A stretch of 64,000 nucleotides of DNA, from contig CM057162.1 in NCBI GenBank assembly GCA_029962745.1, positions 18,060,908-18,124,907 on the forward strand. Reading direction: 5' to 3'. Both the position numbers and the translations under genes were made by a program. The stretch is from Echinometra lucunter (Eukaryota; Echinodermata; Echinoidea; Camarodonta; Echinometridae). Positions 23,456-35,179 of this stretch are shown in pieces (position 1 is the first letter of the stretch; the number at the start of each line of letters is the position of its first letter). The notes below the pieces were generated by a model. The model saw only the letters and a program-made list of their open reading frames with translations, was not told the origin of the DNA and made no database searches.

Positions 23456-25398
23456 GGGGTCCGCCCACTTGACCGAAGGCCCGCGAGACCGAAGGCCCGC
23501 GAGGCCGAAGGCCCGCGAGACCGACTTTTTTTTTTTTTTTAAATCTTATTTTCATTCATCAGGTGCCGCGGTCGAGTGGTTTAAGGCGCCTTGTTGCAGC
23601 GGCGTAACAGGTGCCTGTTATCAGAAGGGGGGGGGGGGGGGGCAGAGCCAAATATTTCCCGGTAACTCCGTCTAGAATTAGTGGCGTAGCTAGGATTTCA
23701 GTTTAGGGGGCAGTAGTGAGCACGGGAAGTGCGCTCCCAAGAGGGGTGCAGGGAGGGGGGAGTGTCCCCCGCGAGAAGCGCGGAAGCTCCGACGTTCCTT
23801 TGAATCGTTCCTTGTCTGCTCCCGCTCATCTTAAGACGTCCTCTGCCTGTTATCGGGGGGGGGGGGGTGGGGGCAGAGCCAGAATGTCCCGGTAACTTAG
23901 TCCAGAATCAGTGGCTTTGCTAGGATTTCAATTTAGGGGCGGTAGTGAGCACGCGAAACACTTGCGAAACACTTAATACTGAGCGCGCGAAAGGCGCTCC
24001 CTATAAGGGGAGTTTTCCCCCTCCCCGCGGAGCACGGAAGCTCCGATGTTTTCTTCGAATTGTTCCTTGTCTGCTCTCGCTCTTCTTACGTTTTCCCCCT
24101 TCTTTTTCTTTCTTTCTTTTTTTTTTTTTGTTGGCGTTTTTTTGGGGGGCGCGACTGCCCCCGCCCCCTTTGCTACGAGGGTGTAATCAATTAATAAATA
24201 TAGATGTTCATTTATTTATTCATCATTCATTCATTCATTCATTTATTCATTCAGCTATTCATTAATATTGATTCCTGTTTTAATATCAATTTTCTGAGAT
24301 AAAATTTCAGCTTCTGCCGGAGTATTAACTTATTAGACTTGGAATAGTTTGCAAAAATGCTCTTCATGATACTACGAAATCGGACACCCCATCCCGTCTC
24401 TCACTTCATCGTCTAACGAAATCATGCCAAAGTCTCTGAAGAAATCTACACAACCGTGGTGAAACCAAAAAATGTTACAACAATTAGAACATAATTCTTA
24501 ATGAACTGATGAACCAAAATACAGTGGTGCCGCATCCGAAGTGGGCTGTTGCAAATTACGAGCTTTTCTTTTTTAAAAGAAATATTCTAACCCTATTTTG
24601 CATATAAACGCACACACTCATCCCACGCACTGAGAGACACAGAGCACGCTCAAATAAATTGGATATTCTTCCAAGTTCTTTTCCTCTATACTTTTCTCAC
24701 AGCTCATTTTACTTTCAATTTCTCCTATCGTCCCTCTTGACATTCCCCCCTCTCTGTCTCTTACTCTCTCTCTCCCTCTCTGTTCTCTTCCAATTATGTT
24801 AACATCTTGATTCCTAAATAAATGCCCCCTCTCTGCACCCCCCCCCCCCTCCCCAGAGAGCCCGTTTCGCGCGCTCAGTAAGTGTTTCGCACGATTCGCA
24901 TGCCCACCACCGCCCCCTAAAATGAAATCCTAGCAACGCCGTTGATTCTAAACTTAGTTACCGGGAATTATTTGCCCCCCCCCCCGATAACAGGCAGAGG
25001 ACGTATCAAGATGAGCGGGAGCAGACAAGGAACGATTCAAAGGAACGTCGGAGCTTCCGCGCTTCTCGCGGGGGACACTTCCCCCTCCCTGCACCCTCCT
25101 TGGGAGCGCGCTTCCCGTGCTCACTACCGCCCCCTAAACTGAAATCCCAGCTACGCCACTAATTCTAGACGGAGTTACCGGGAAATATTTGGCTCTGCCC
25201 CCCCCCCTCCCCCTCTGATAACAGGCACCTGTTACGCCGCTGCAACAAGGCGCCTTAAACCACTCGACCGCGGCACTTGATGAAGGAAAATAAGATTTAA
25301 AAAAAAAAAAAAGTCGGTCTCGCGGGCCTTCGGTCTCGCGGGCCTTCGGTCTCGCGGGCCCTCGGTCTCGCGGGCCCTCGGTCTCGCGGGCTGTCACC
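23456..25398. mobile_element. TU-like foldback element, 1943 bp, 8-bp target duplication
   Basis: An exact 8-bp duplication GCTTAAAC lies at 23448-23455 and 25399-25406. Inverted arms run about 23456-24030 and 24838-25398. The outer end of each arm is a tandem array of the 16-mer GACCGAAGGCCCGCGA: about three units on the left and five on the right, in inverse orientation. A poly-T/poly-A stretch follows, then an inner domain present twice per arm (about 23640-23760 and 23870-23990 on the left; 24905-24985 and 25120-25205 on the right). The inner domain includes GTGGCGTAGCTAGGATTTCA. The roughly 800-base middle holds no recognised frame. Long inverted arms with short outer direct repeats and an 8-bp duplication are the described features of sea-urchin TU elements; family identity here is inferred. 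Confidence 0.8.
23570..23589 (+). other. tRNA-like A box inside the foldback arm
   Basis: GGTCGAGTGGTTTAAGGCGC closely resembles the D-arm and A box of tRNA-Leu/Ser genes. The mirror copy is at 25250-25269 on the minus strand. No convincing B box or complete cloverleaf follows, so this is not a functional tRNA call. It may be a captured tRNA or SINE piece. Confidence 0.4.
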
Positions 25399-25874
25399 GC
25401 TTAAACAATGTTCCTTCATTTATTTATTTATTTATTTAGAAGAGCATGATTTTATTAGCAGAAAATCACCTGCCTAAAGTTGAAAAAAAGTCGTGTTGCC
25501 AAGAAAACCCCCAAATATGGTAAGATTTCAGCCTATTTTTGGCCCTTCAGCTGTGTCCCAGTTTCAATTGGGTATCCACAATGACGTCATTGTGGTTACC
25601 TTGTCGCGCAATTCTAGCAAAATGCGCGCAAGGTATAATACATATTGTACAGTATAGCGCGCGCCACAACTGCAATGCGCGAAGCTGGGTAACCACATTT
25701 ACGTCATATCTCATACTCAAGTTTTGAGGTCAACTCTTGACTTATCACAAATAATTTGCCAAATGCATTGACTTCGATTGAAATTCATCAAAGTTTTAAT
25801 GTTATTGTTCTGAGAATTCTATTCTCGATCATATATCAAAAAAAAAAAAAATCAACCATTGTGTAATCACTTCA

Positions 25875-26460
25875 AATCTGTGGGAATTGGAGAATTTCAT
25901 CCCTTCGAGCGATTTCTGTTTGTCCCTTCGTGCAAGGGTATATGTAAGCTTCAAAATGGCTTGAATTAGTTTGAAGATTTTCGTATCATCATCCTCATTG
26001 TGATCGATCTCTTAAGAATAACATTCATCCAGTTTATGTGACAGGGAATTGGCTCTCAAAATATTGAGTAAATCGAGTAAGATACAATTTCCCTTAGATA
26101 AATCATTTTCGAAGATACAATATGTAACTACTATTCTATAATGCAAAACAAACCCTTCTTTCGTGTAGAGATCATAAGGTTTTGGTTAATCATCTGGCTA
26201 CAGAAATTTCCGATAATTAGGACGAAAGGGGGATTATTACCGCAATCAAACAAAATAGAGGACATTTTGTTGTTCACCTTTTTGTTGTTGGAGTTGTTAC
26301 CGGATGACGACAATGGTGTCGATAACTACGACGAAATAAAGGAAACTGCTAATGAAATCATGAAAGAAAAATAAAGGAAAATAATGTGAGATCAAGCATT
26401 TCCAGACCTAGTAACTTCTTATTTAAACAGATAGCCACGAGGTGATTGAGGCCAAACATT
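25875..26460. other. Unrecognised AT-rich DNA
   Basis: No recognisable gene or repeat. The 77-codon frame at 26141-26374 is acidic at its end (LLPDDDNGVDNYDEIKET) but has no start, splice or homology support. Confidence 0.35.
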
Positions 26461-26645
26461 TTTTTCTTCATTTATTCATTCATTCCATCAGGAATATACA
26501 AACATGTGCATACAATATGAATACAAACAGTTCAAACATATATATATACTGGAGAAAAAATCAAACACATGAACAAAAAACAAAAGAAAAAAATGCTTCC
26601 AAAATATAATAAAAAGAAGAGTGAAGGCTCAAACAAGTTTTCTAG
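26461..26645 (-). mobile_element. Probable LINE 3' end fragment
   Basis: Read on the minus strand, an A/T-rich untranslated-like stretch ends in GGAATGAATGAATAAATGAA. A short tandem tail with AATAAA is typical of CR1/L2-like LINE ends. No coding part remains. Confidence 0.35.
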
Positions 26646-27305
26646 ACCTCGGAATGCCTTATTGAAACAGATGACCGTCAAGCACTAAAAAGGAGAATAA
26701 ACATGATAAAGGTGAACACTATATTAAGGTCTTTTAAAGGCCAATTCGCTAAGGGGGTGCGAACATTCACACCCCTTTGCTTATTAAGAGGTTCCCTTTG
26801 GCGTGGTGGACTCCAGCCTGTGAACCCCAATGCACACTTGATTCACGACAAACATGATGCACTTGATGTATCAGTGAAGCGGGACTGACGCCAAGAGGCC
26901 TGGTACATGTCGCCAGGGATCTAATATTTTCTCGGAAAATGCCCCCAGTCGGGTATTCGCAGACGTAAAAATTGCAGCGATTTCATAAAAAAGTAACGAA
27001 ATAAGAGATTACTTACCGAATTCTGCATCAATGATATTACCAGTGCTCTGCCCACATGAGCCTTTGTGTAACCAGGTACCAGTAAACAGAATACCAGAGT
27101 CGATGGGCTTATGTAGTAAAACTTTTTTTTTCCCAGGACCGATCAACGAGTGAAGCTAGGAACTCATATCCTCACAATTTCTACACATAACGTCCAGAGA
27201 AATGGCAACGGTTTTCATATTTCAGTCACAAAAATTTCCAAGTTGTTCTAAATACTCCTTACATTCTTACAAGATACTATTTAGTCTAATATTTGTAGAT
27301 ATGAC
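26646..27305. other. Unrecognised DNA
   Basis: No gene or repeat recognised. A T tract lies near 27123. The 61-codon frame at 26703-26888 has no support. Confidence 0.35.
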
Positions 27306-28560
27306 ATGTATGATGGGCGAGTTCAAGATTCAAGATAGATTCAAGATAGATTCAAGATTCAAGATTTATTTAACCGTAGTCATATATATTTTCTTAAAAA
27401 ACAGAATATACAAGACAGACAGAACACAACATATGATATGGAAAAGACCAAAGAAAAAGCTGAATGCTTGTGAGGAATGGCCCAAATTGACAGAATGAAA
27501 CGATTAAAAATAATTACATACATTAGATGTAGAAAATAAAACCCTAGCATAACAACATTCGGACACCCACACCTAACACCCACACTCAGAATAACACAAC
27601 CATGCGAGGTGATAATGTACCAAACCTGAGTAACAGTAATATTAAAAGAATTGTTAAATAAATAAGCACAGTAAAGTTTGTTAAACCTAGTTAAAGTAGA
27701 ACTTGATCTAATATTTTCATCTAATTGATTCTGATGCTTAATACTGGCATAATATAATGAGTTCAAAGATAAAGTTAACTTGACTTTGAGTAAATGAAAA
27801 TGTTATCTCTGGCGAGTTTCACACGAATGAACGGTAGAATTGAGAGTAAACATATTATAAAAACATTCAGATAATGATTTAGAATTAATGGAAAACGTAG
27901 ATATTAATGTATTAAGAGTAACTAAGTCATCTAATCATGAACATGCTAATGGAAAATATTTTGTGATATGAAAGAGGGGCATAATAGTTTGATTTTGTTG
28001 TAATTCTAGCTCCTTTTTTTTCTGAAGTATGTACAGTTGGTTAAGATGAGTGTTACTCCATATATGATTACAATAATTTAAATGCGGCAAAATAGGAGTA
28101 TTATAAATGAATTCGAGAATGTTGCTTGGCAAAGTAACCTTTAGTCTCGATAAAACACCCACGCTACTTGTTATTAACTTGGAGATTGTAGACGTATGAG
28201 AACTCCAGTCAAGATGTTCATTTATTTACTGAAATTTTAACATGATCTACTTCACATATTTTAACATCATCAATGAATATATCAGGTAAGTGTCTGGGTA
28301 TACGCCCTTCTCTTCTTTGTTTTGAAAATTATATTATTATTTTTAGAGAGATTTAATGAGAGCTTATTTGCTTTAAACCATAAGGAGACATTAGAAATTT
28401 CTTTATTTACCGAGGAGACAAGATTTAGAAGATTCTTTTTGCTCATGGTAGCTTCGGTATCATCGGCAAACAAGGAAAAATTAATTGATTCAGAAGAAAT
28501 TAGAGTATCATTTATGTAGATAAAGAAGAGAAGGGGACCCAGAAGTTTTCAGTTTTAGTA
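27306..28560 (-). pseudogene. 5'-truncated non-LTR retrotransposon (CR1/L2-like), decayed reverse transcriptase
   Basis: On the minus strand, from about 28547, the frame reads LLGPLLFFIYINDTL, then SLFADDTEATMSK. These are the RT motif before the catalytic box and the FADD (YADD-like) catalytic box itself. LWFKANKLSLNLSKNN follows, a standard motif just after the box. After frame breaks, 28162-27935 encodes GVLSRLKVTLPSN, ILPHLNYCNHIWSNT and LYILQKKKEL, the conserved C-terminal region of CR1/L2-type RTs. A further piece near 27766 has NSLYYASIKHQNQL and STLTRFNKLYCAYLF. The 3' end is a tandem tail of (ATCTTGA)-like units with AATAAA at 27306-27372. Several stops and frameshifts make it dead. 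Confidence 0.88.
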
Positions 28561-30892
28561 AAAAAAATGAACACTTTCTGAATTTTTGTATAGATTGTAC
28601 GGAAAATAGTGAGGGTATGACATCTTGAACTCATTTGTTGAATATTCATATCGACTGTTCAAGAACTGTTTTGCGAAAAATAGCAAAACTTTAGGAATTC
28701 ATAACCTCCTTGTTTTCCATCCGATTTTCATCAGTTTTTCTCACAGTTTCCAGTCAGAAATTTTTACCTTTTTATTTAAATAAACTTCATCTCGTCCCGG
28801 ACTTGCCTTTTAAGCATTAATAATAATAAAAAAATTATTAATAGCATTTATAATAAAAAAAAAAAAAAGAAGGATGGAGTGGTGCAGATGAAAAGATGGA
28901 GAATCCTTCATATTCTGTACATCCGGTGAATTTCAATAAGTCACATGTTATAGATTAGTTCTTATAAAAGTCCTTAAAGAGATATCCGGTTATGGAAATA
29001 TGTAATAAATTATGTAATATGATATGTAGTAATGAGCGGATAGCAAGGTAATCCACAGACTGCATTTTCCGTTGTTTCCGCGGATACTAAGTTCTTTCCT
29101 TTCATTCTGTGCTTTTTGGCTCTTCATGAGAGTTCATCCTTGAAATACTCATGCTGATACATAAACGCATGAGAGCAATGTATAACTGCCAAAGAATAAA
29201 GCACGTCTCATTATATACTCCAAATAAAAATGAGCTGTTTTCCTAACTGAAGGTATGGGAAAAATTGAAAAATTAAAATCACTATCAAACCTACAGGCTT
29301 GAAATTAATTTCATTTCATTACAAATCTGCCAGGAACATCCCTTTCTGGATTTCCTAACTTCTTTTTGAAAAATTAGCTGTTTAACGGGATTTTAGGCGT
29401 AGCATAACAGAAATTCACTTTGTTCGTTTGTTTGTTTGCTTGTTTCTTTTCCGTTCAACTTAATTTACAAATTAATATTTAGTATATAATAGACGGATAG
29501 CCCATTTCAATAATAATTTGAATAACAAAATACAGCTGTTCTTCCATGGGGTCGGGGTCAAAATTCATTAGCTATAGCCGAATACACCTGTGACAGAAGC
29601 ACTTCTTATATGACTACAAAGAAGAGCAATTTCGATCTGTTAAATGAAACAAAATGATACAGTCCATTTTTCTAAAGTAGCATTACCCTGTAATATCATG
29701 AATATTGTATGAAACTAAAAAATACCTTCCATGTGATGCCTTATTTATTTTATAAATTAAAGGAAAAAAGGTTTCGAATTATGATCTATAATGTCATATA
29801 TTTTTCTCATTATTTTCATTTCAAATAACCAACTTCAATTGCAAGCTATCTCAAAATTACAATGAAGGATATGGGGGGGGGGGTTAATGGCAGTCTTCAT
29901 CAAACGTATTATACTGTAATATTGAGATTCAGTTGTACATATGGAATAATGTATGCGACAGCTTTGCGGGACTTTGATGTTACCTATCATGAGAAAGCTG
30001 ATAAAGTGGAAATTATGTATGCACTCACAAACATCGTCTTGTTTCTTTCACTAGACTAAGGGTAAAGTTTAAAATTGGAAGGAATCTTTATCAATATTAC
30101 AGAATTTCCGTAGATAAGAATGCTTACGAAACGGGTTTGACTGCGTCATCAGTTGCTTTTCCTCAAACATACATCTAAAATACGTTCATAAATGGCCCAG
30201 ATGCCTATCAGACCAATTTGGTGTTATCACTTAGGGTATCGGGAAATAGGAAATAATTCAACAGCAAAGTAATAATGATATCCGTGTTTCTTCCCTCAGG
30301 CCAAGTGCCCTATTTGTTTGGTTTATTTTTAATGAAAAATACCTCTTATAAGAGATTAGCATCGATCACTATCTAAGCTTTAATTCTGGGTCCTTATTTT
30401 CTTATTTGAACATGTCGAATGGCATGGTCTACGAAATTATCTATGCATTCTTTAATAATCATGATAAAAGTTACTCAGCAGCTGCTCTATTCACCGCAAA
30501 AAAAAAAAAAAAAAAAAAAATCTAATCTAATGAGATATGTTTGCCATCTTTTTTGCTTGCGTCATCGGGAAATCCATGGGAGATGTTGCGAATTTTGCAG
30601 TATTTGTTCTCTTTTGTGAGAGTATTTCTGGGTTGCTAATGAGCAAACAATTACTGTTTAATGAGAAGAAACGTCAGTGAGGTGAGGTCCTTCTGTTCAG
30701 AGTAGACGTAATGAGTCGAGAGATCGGTAGGAAGCTCGTTAGCTATAGCCGAATACACCTGTGACAGAAGCACGTCTGTAGTTGCTCTAACACGACAGTT
30801 ACGGGAACTTTTTCCGAAGGTTCATCATTCCGAAGTATTTCCGGAAAATGGTACATTATCACTGCTATTTCATTTCCATCTTTTTCAGAATC
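28561..30892. other. Unrecognised AT-rich DNA
   Basis: A/T microsatellite-like runs occur at 28815-28870 and a poly-A near 30497-30520. A 35-bp exact direct repeat (TTAGCTATAGCCGAATACAC onward) is at 29568-29602 and 30739-30773. No genes were recognised. Confidence 0.4.
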
Positions 30893-31125
30893 ACGTTATC
30901 AACTCTTTTTGAGCCAACCAAAGGTGTTTTCCTGTGCTACACTGTTGTTCTCAAGAGAGATATTTAGCACAGGCATTAGGATTATTAAAATATTTCAGTA
31001 CAAAATCATGCATCTATAATCAGAGCAATCCTTCAGCTAATCTGTGTTTATTGTTTCGTACCGAGCGGCACCTGTGGTAAGCCCCGGACGTGCCGTTTGG
31101 CTCAGAAAGCATTCGGAGTGTTAAT
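30893..31125 (-). repeat. Second copy of the 6516-7012 repeat (empty site)
   Basis: Aligns with 6516-7012 through AACTCTTTnTGAGCCAA, TTCTCAAGAGAGATATTTAG, CATTAGGATTATT and the CGTACCGAGCGGCACCTGTG block, ending GGAGTGTT. It lacks the MITE present in the other copy. Minus-strand frames have stops. It may be a remnant of a retroelement RNase H region. Confidence 0.55.
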
Positions 31126-31865
31126 GATTATGAAACTTAATTCATTTTCTTGTGTAAGAATGTATGCAAAACAATTCTTTTCAGGAGATATCTCTACTAC
31201 GATGTTCCTCCAGGTTTAAGAAACTTGTTTGTTTGTTGTTTTTTTTTTCTTTACTGCTTTACTAGGACTCAACCTTCTGGCTACGAAGAAATATCAGAGA
31301 AAATAGTCTCTGGCAAAGTAACGTTTACTTCCACTATGATCTTACCAAGTGTTTCCCTCTATTTCGTGGAATATGATCATAATCTTTCGTATTATCACAC
31401 TATCTGTATGTCCTTTTTCTCTCCCCCCCCCCCTTCCCATGACTCTCGTCACTTTCCCGTTTTATCTATCTCTTCCGTCTCTCTCACTGCCTCCTTTACC
31501 CCCTCTCCCCATACATAAAACATTTTATCATTAAGGATATCCAGGGGTAGTCGCATTTTTATTCATTAAATAAAGTAACTAACTTTCGTTTGACAGCAAA
31601 ATTTAATATGTTGCTTGTACAGACACCTTTTTATCTATATGCATAGTTCTTTGTTTTCAAAAGCACAAGCGAGAAACAGATTATTTTAAAAGCAGATTTG
31701 TGTGCTTTTAATCTCCCGTCTTTACCATTCTCTATCCCTGATCCTGCACGTACTCATGCACACGCCCAAACGCACATCCCCGCCCTCTTTCTCTCTCTCT
31801 CTCTCTCTTTCTCTCTGTCTGTCTCTCTCCCACTCTGAAAGCGTTTTGGAAGAGAAAAATGTAAA
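31126..31865. other. Unrecognised DNA, pyrimidine-rich
   Basis: A poly-C run lies near 31424 and CT-rich DNA follows to 31500. (CT)n with GT interruptions lies at 31783-31835. The frame 31150-31518 has no recognisable domain. Confidence 0.35.
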
Positions 31866-33118
31866 ACCTTTTTAAAGAAGTCATTTGAACAAAATCTAAT
31901 GACAAAGTTCGTGGGATGATTTACTACAGTGCTGATTTCTTCAATTGAAGTTAGCATTAAGTACTCAATATTGAAAAACATATGAATGTATGATATTACC
32001 CTATATATGCTGTAGAAAAATTACTGGCGCAAAGAGGTCAGTCTGACTCACTGTGTACAAAATTCGAATACGGGACTATTAAAGTATTATTCTGCTAAAT
32101 TTTTACTTTTAAGTGTTAACCCTTCTTGAAACAGTCTTGTCTTCCCCCTTTTTCTGTAAGAAATAGAAAATGCGATTATCAATTGTGTAAAGATTATTGT
32201 GGAAAATTTTCAAACATGCATGTTAAAAAAACGGATTCAGATTTAAGTAAGTCACTAAAATATTCGCGGTCATAATTCACTTTTTAAAAAGTCACTTGAA
32301 CAAAATCAAATGACAACGTTCTCGGGATGATTTACTACTTTACTGCAGTGTTGATTTCTTCAATTGAAGTTGGCATTAAGGGTACTCAATATTGGAAAAC
32401 ATGATTGTATGATGTTACCCTATACATGCTATAAAAAAAATTCTACCGCAAAAGGGTCAGTCTGACTCACTGTGTACAAAATTCGAATATGGGACTATTA
32501 AAGTATTATTCTGCTAAATTTTTACTTTTAAGTCTTAACCCTTCTTGAAACAGTCTTGTCTTCCCCCTTTTTCTGTAAGAAATAGAAAATGCGATTATCA
32601 ATTGTGTAAAGATTATTGTGGAAATTTTTTAAACATATTAAAAAAACGGATTCAGATTTAAGTTAGTCACTAAAATATTCGCGGTCATAATTCACTTTTT
32701 AAAAAGGCACTTGAACAAAATCTAATGACAAAGTTCTCGGGATGATTTACTACTTTACTACAGTGTTGATTTCTTCAATTGAAGTTGGCATTAAGGGTAC
32801 TCAATATTGGAAAACATGATTGTATGATGTTACCCTATACATGCTATAAAAAAAAATTCTAGCGCAAGAGGGTCAGTCTGACTAACCGTGTACGAAATTC
32901 GAATATGGGGCTATTAAAGTATTATTCTGTTAAATTTTTACTTTTAAGTGTTAACCATTCTTCAAACAGTCTTGTCTTGCCACCCCCCCCCCCCCCCCTT
33001 TTCTGTAAGAAACAAAAATGCCATTATCAGTTGTGTAAAGATTATTGTGGAAAACTTTGAAAAAAAAAAAACGGATTCAGATTTAAGTAAGTCACTATAA
33101 TATTCAAGGTCATAATTC
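31866..33118. repeat. Three tandem copies of a ~413-bp unit
   Basis: TCAnTTGAACAAAATCnAATGAC marks the copies near 31881, 32292 and 32707, giving periods of about 411 and 415. Every copy contains GATTTCTTCAATTGAAGTT, CAGTCTGACT, GGGnCTATTAAAGTATTATT, CTTCTTGAAACAGTCTTGTC or a near variant, and TGTGTAAAGATTATTGTGG. Copies 2 and 3 share more variants with each other (for example GGGTACTCAATATTGGAAAA) than with copy 1. The poly-C in copy 3 (32982-32997) is expanded from CCCCC in the others. Confidence 0.9.
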
Positions 33119-34204
33119 CCTTGAAAGTTATTGAGGATTCATCTGTCATATTTTGTTGTTGATGCTGTTGGAGTTTTTAGCCTGCTTCTAAGAAATCGAT
33201 GAGACGTTCATGATCAATATCAACGTCATCAACGTTGTCTTTTTGCACAGAGTTCGAAAATCATATACGGCATCGATATGCTCAGAAGCCGCTCAGGTTT
33301 TTGAAACAGCTTTAGGGAGATTATCATCAGGTTTTATCCACGTATCGCAGGTGATTCGGATTAAGAGGTTTCCCTGTTCTCTTACGTAAATGATCCTTGT
33401 TTAAACCTTTCAAGTGGCTTTATAATTCAATCTTTGTGATAATTATATATGCCCACAATAATCTCCAGGGATTCCGTCCCTAATCTTTCGTGAAAGTAAG
33501 GAACAGTTAGGAGGCATTTCCGTCTTGGAAGGTAGATTCAATAGTCGGTGAAGCTTGAGTTTCTTGGAGAGGAGTGAAATAAGTTGTGAGGTTTTTGTTT
33601 GCTAGAAGTCAGTTTGGATTGTGGAAGAATATCGTAATTGAAATTTCCCTCAATCGACAGTACTCTTCAAATGACCACATATTCAAAATCTGAAAAGAAA
33701 TGGCATTATTTTTTAACCGTTTTCGTGTTCTCCCTTTTTCCGATTTACGTGTGAAGTGCAAGTGCAAGTTGACTTCTAAGCATTTTGATACGAGGCATCC
33801 CCCCATTTCTATACTTCTTTGAACATGCTGAAGCAGTATCTTTCAAAGTGTAATTGCATGACGAGAAAATTTAATCTAACCGGAGCAACTTTCCGTAACG
33901 AATAGCTTTTATCCGCTGAAACGAGAAATTACTGGCTTTTGGGGATGATGGTTCGGCTTACCGTCCAGGGAATTTCCCTGATGCCTGAGCACACATCGCA
34001 CGCCGACGCCAGACTCATTCTTTTCCTTACTGGATACCGTTCGTCTTTCGGTTTGGCATTGCATCCGTCTGATTGGACAGTTGTGACCGGGGTGTTTGGA
34101 TTCTTTGCGATGGGTCCCTATCATGGTGCCCTTTCACCGCCCAAGCCTATGCTTGGCCATGTTGACACTTCCACACAGTTGATACACAGTTCTGTGCTGT
34201 GAGG
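33119..34204. other. Unrecognised DNA
   Basis: Includes a relatively GC-rich patch (33940-34200) with overlapping frames on both strands, none recognisable. Confidence 0.35.
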
Positions 34205-34262
34205 TGTTGTATCAGGGGCCGCGACAGGGTATTTTGATAGGAGGGGGCAAGATGGCACGTTA

Positions 34263-34590
34263 ATTGCAACGTTTGATTTGGTTTGATTATTTGATTTATT
34301 TATTTTCTTCTGCATTGATATATGTACAAATCTTTTTCAGATAACATACATAAAATAAAATACAAAAGAATTTTTACAATGAATCATAACACAAAGTATT
34401 TGTAATAATCATTTATAAAACAAATGATAAATTGTCAATTCTTTTATTTTTTGTAATTCAGTTAAACATAAGATTGAATTAAAAATAAGATTATTTGCAG
34501 AAGAAGGACTGCCATTATAAGCAATGTGCTTGAAAATATGGCAGCCCCAAGTATTATGAAATAAATAACCATATCAAATAAGCAGAATGG
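34263..34590 (-). mobile_element. LINE-like 3' end inside the hAT-like element
   Basis: On the minus strand an A/T-rich stretch ends in AAAATAAATAAATCAAATAA and further TCAAA-type units, typical of CR1/L2-like tails. No clear reverse transcriptase residue pattern remains, so the class is tentative. Confidence 0.3.
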
Positions 34591-34627
34591 AAAAAAAAAC
34601 TAAATCCTGTATTAAGAGGATAATGAC

Positions 34628-34639
34628 GATGATGATAAA

Positions 34640-34674
<35 letters not shown>

Positions 34675-34690
34675 GATGACGATGCTGATC
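34628..34690. repeat. (GAT)n microsatellite
   Basis: About 14 GAT units with minor interruptions; a poly-His frame on the minus strand is an artefact. Confidence 0.9.
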
Positions 34691-35179
34691 ATGATATCGG
34701 TAATGACTAAAATGGTAGAATGGATGATACTGTGAAAAAGACTGAGGAGCTAACACAGAAATTTTACCGTGAATATTCTGATAGCAACATGGTCTTAACT
34801 TTCGTTGCACCTCGTGTTTTTAATCTTGGCCCACAGACCAGTTTATTTACGTTTTATATTAACAAACGGGGCTACTATATAGATGCATGACCTTACCTCT
34901 CCCCTCTCCTCTAATTATCACTTGAAAAATAATATGGCGGCCGCCCCTGCCTCCCATAGGGCCGCCCCTGTATTGAATCATGAACATGATGAGAGTAGCG
35001 AGAAACTAACACAATAGGACAATATCATTGTAAAACACAAACATGCCATCGATTTTTTGTCCACACACTGCAGCTTTTCTCCTTACTATTTCGCATACGA
35101 GGACACTTTTTTTTTAATTGTTTATATTTCATTTGAATGTTTTCCTCTGTTTTGGTTGTTTGTTTTATATATATATATA

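Larger units (their letters stand above)
23430..25874. mobile_element. TTAA-flanked MITE (copy A), split by a foldback element
   Basis: The left piece (23434-23455: AGGGGGTACCCATTG) and the right piece (25399-25870) together correspond to the uninterrupted copies at 54666-55139 and 58957-59390. The right piece keeps the family landmarks GTCGTGTTGCCAAG, ATTCTAGCAAAATGCGCGCA, AATACATATTGTACAG and GAATTCTATTCTCGATCATA. TTAA at 23430-23433 and a mutated TTCA at 25871-25874 border it. Confidence 0.75.
34213..34970. mobile_element. hAT-like non-autonomous element (copy 1)
   Basis: The ends CAGGGGCCGCG and CGCCCCTG (reverse complement CAGGGGCGGCCC) form short terminal inverted repeats of hAT type. 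The flanking 8-mers TGTTGTAT (34205-34212) and TATTGAAT (34971-34978) agree at six of eight positions, as expected of an aged 8-bp duplication. The right interior, GTTTATTTACGTTTTA then GGGGCTACTATAT and GATGCATGACC, is shared with the element at 49238-49523. A LINE-like 3' end and a GAT microsatellite lie inside. No transposase is present. Confidence 0.55.

Noticed and set aside
23570..23640. tRNA-Leu/Ser gene
   Set aside because: Only the A-box half is tRNA-like; no B box or closing stem before the poly-G run.
27202..27498. 98-codon plus frame
   Set aside because: It is antisense to the LINE 3' end and its tandem tail.
31866..33118. CRISPR-like spaced repeats
   Set aside because: Units are about 413 bp and repeat along their whole length; there are no short repeats with unique spacers and the DNA is eukaryotic.
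33939..34202. 87-codon plus frame in GC-richer DNA
   Set aside because: An overlapping minus frame is equally open, and neither has a recognisable motif or splice context.
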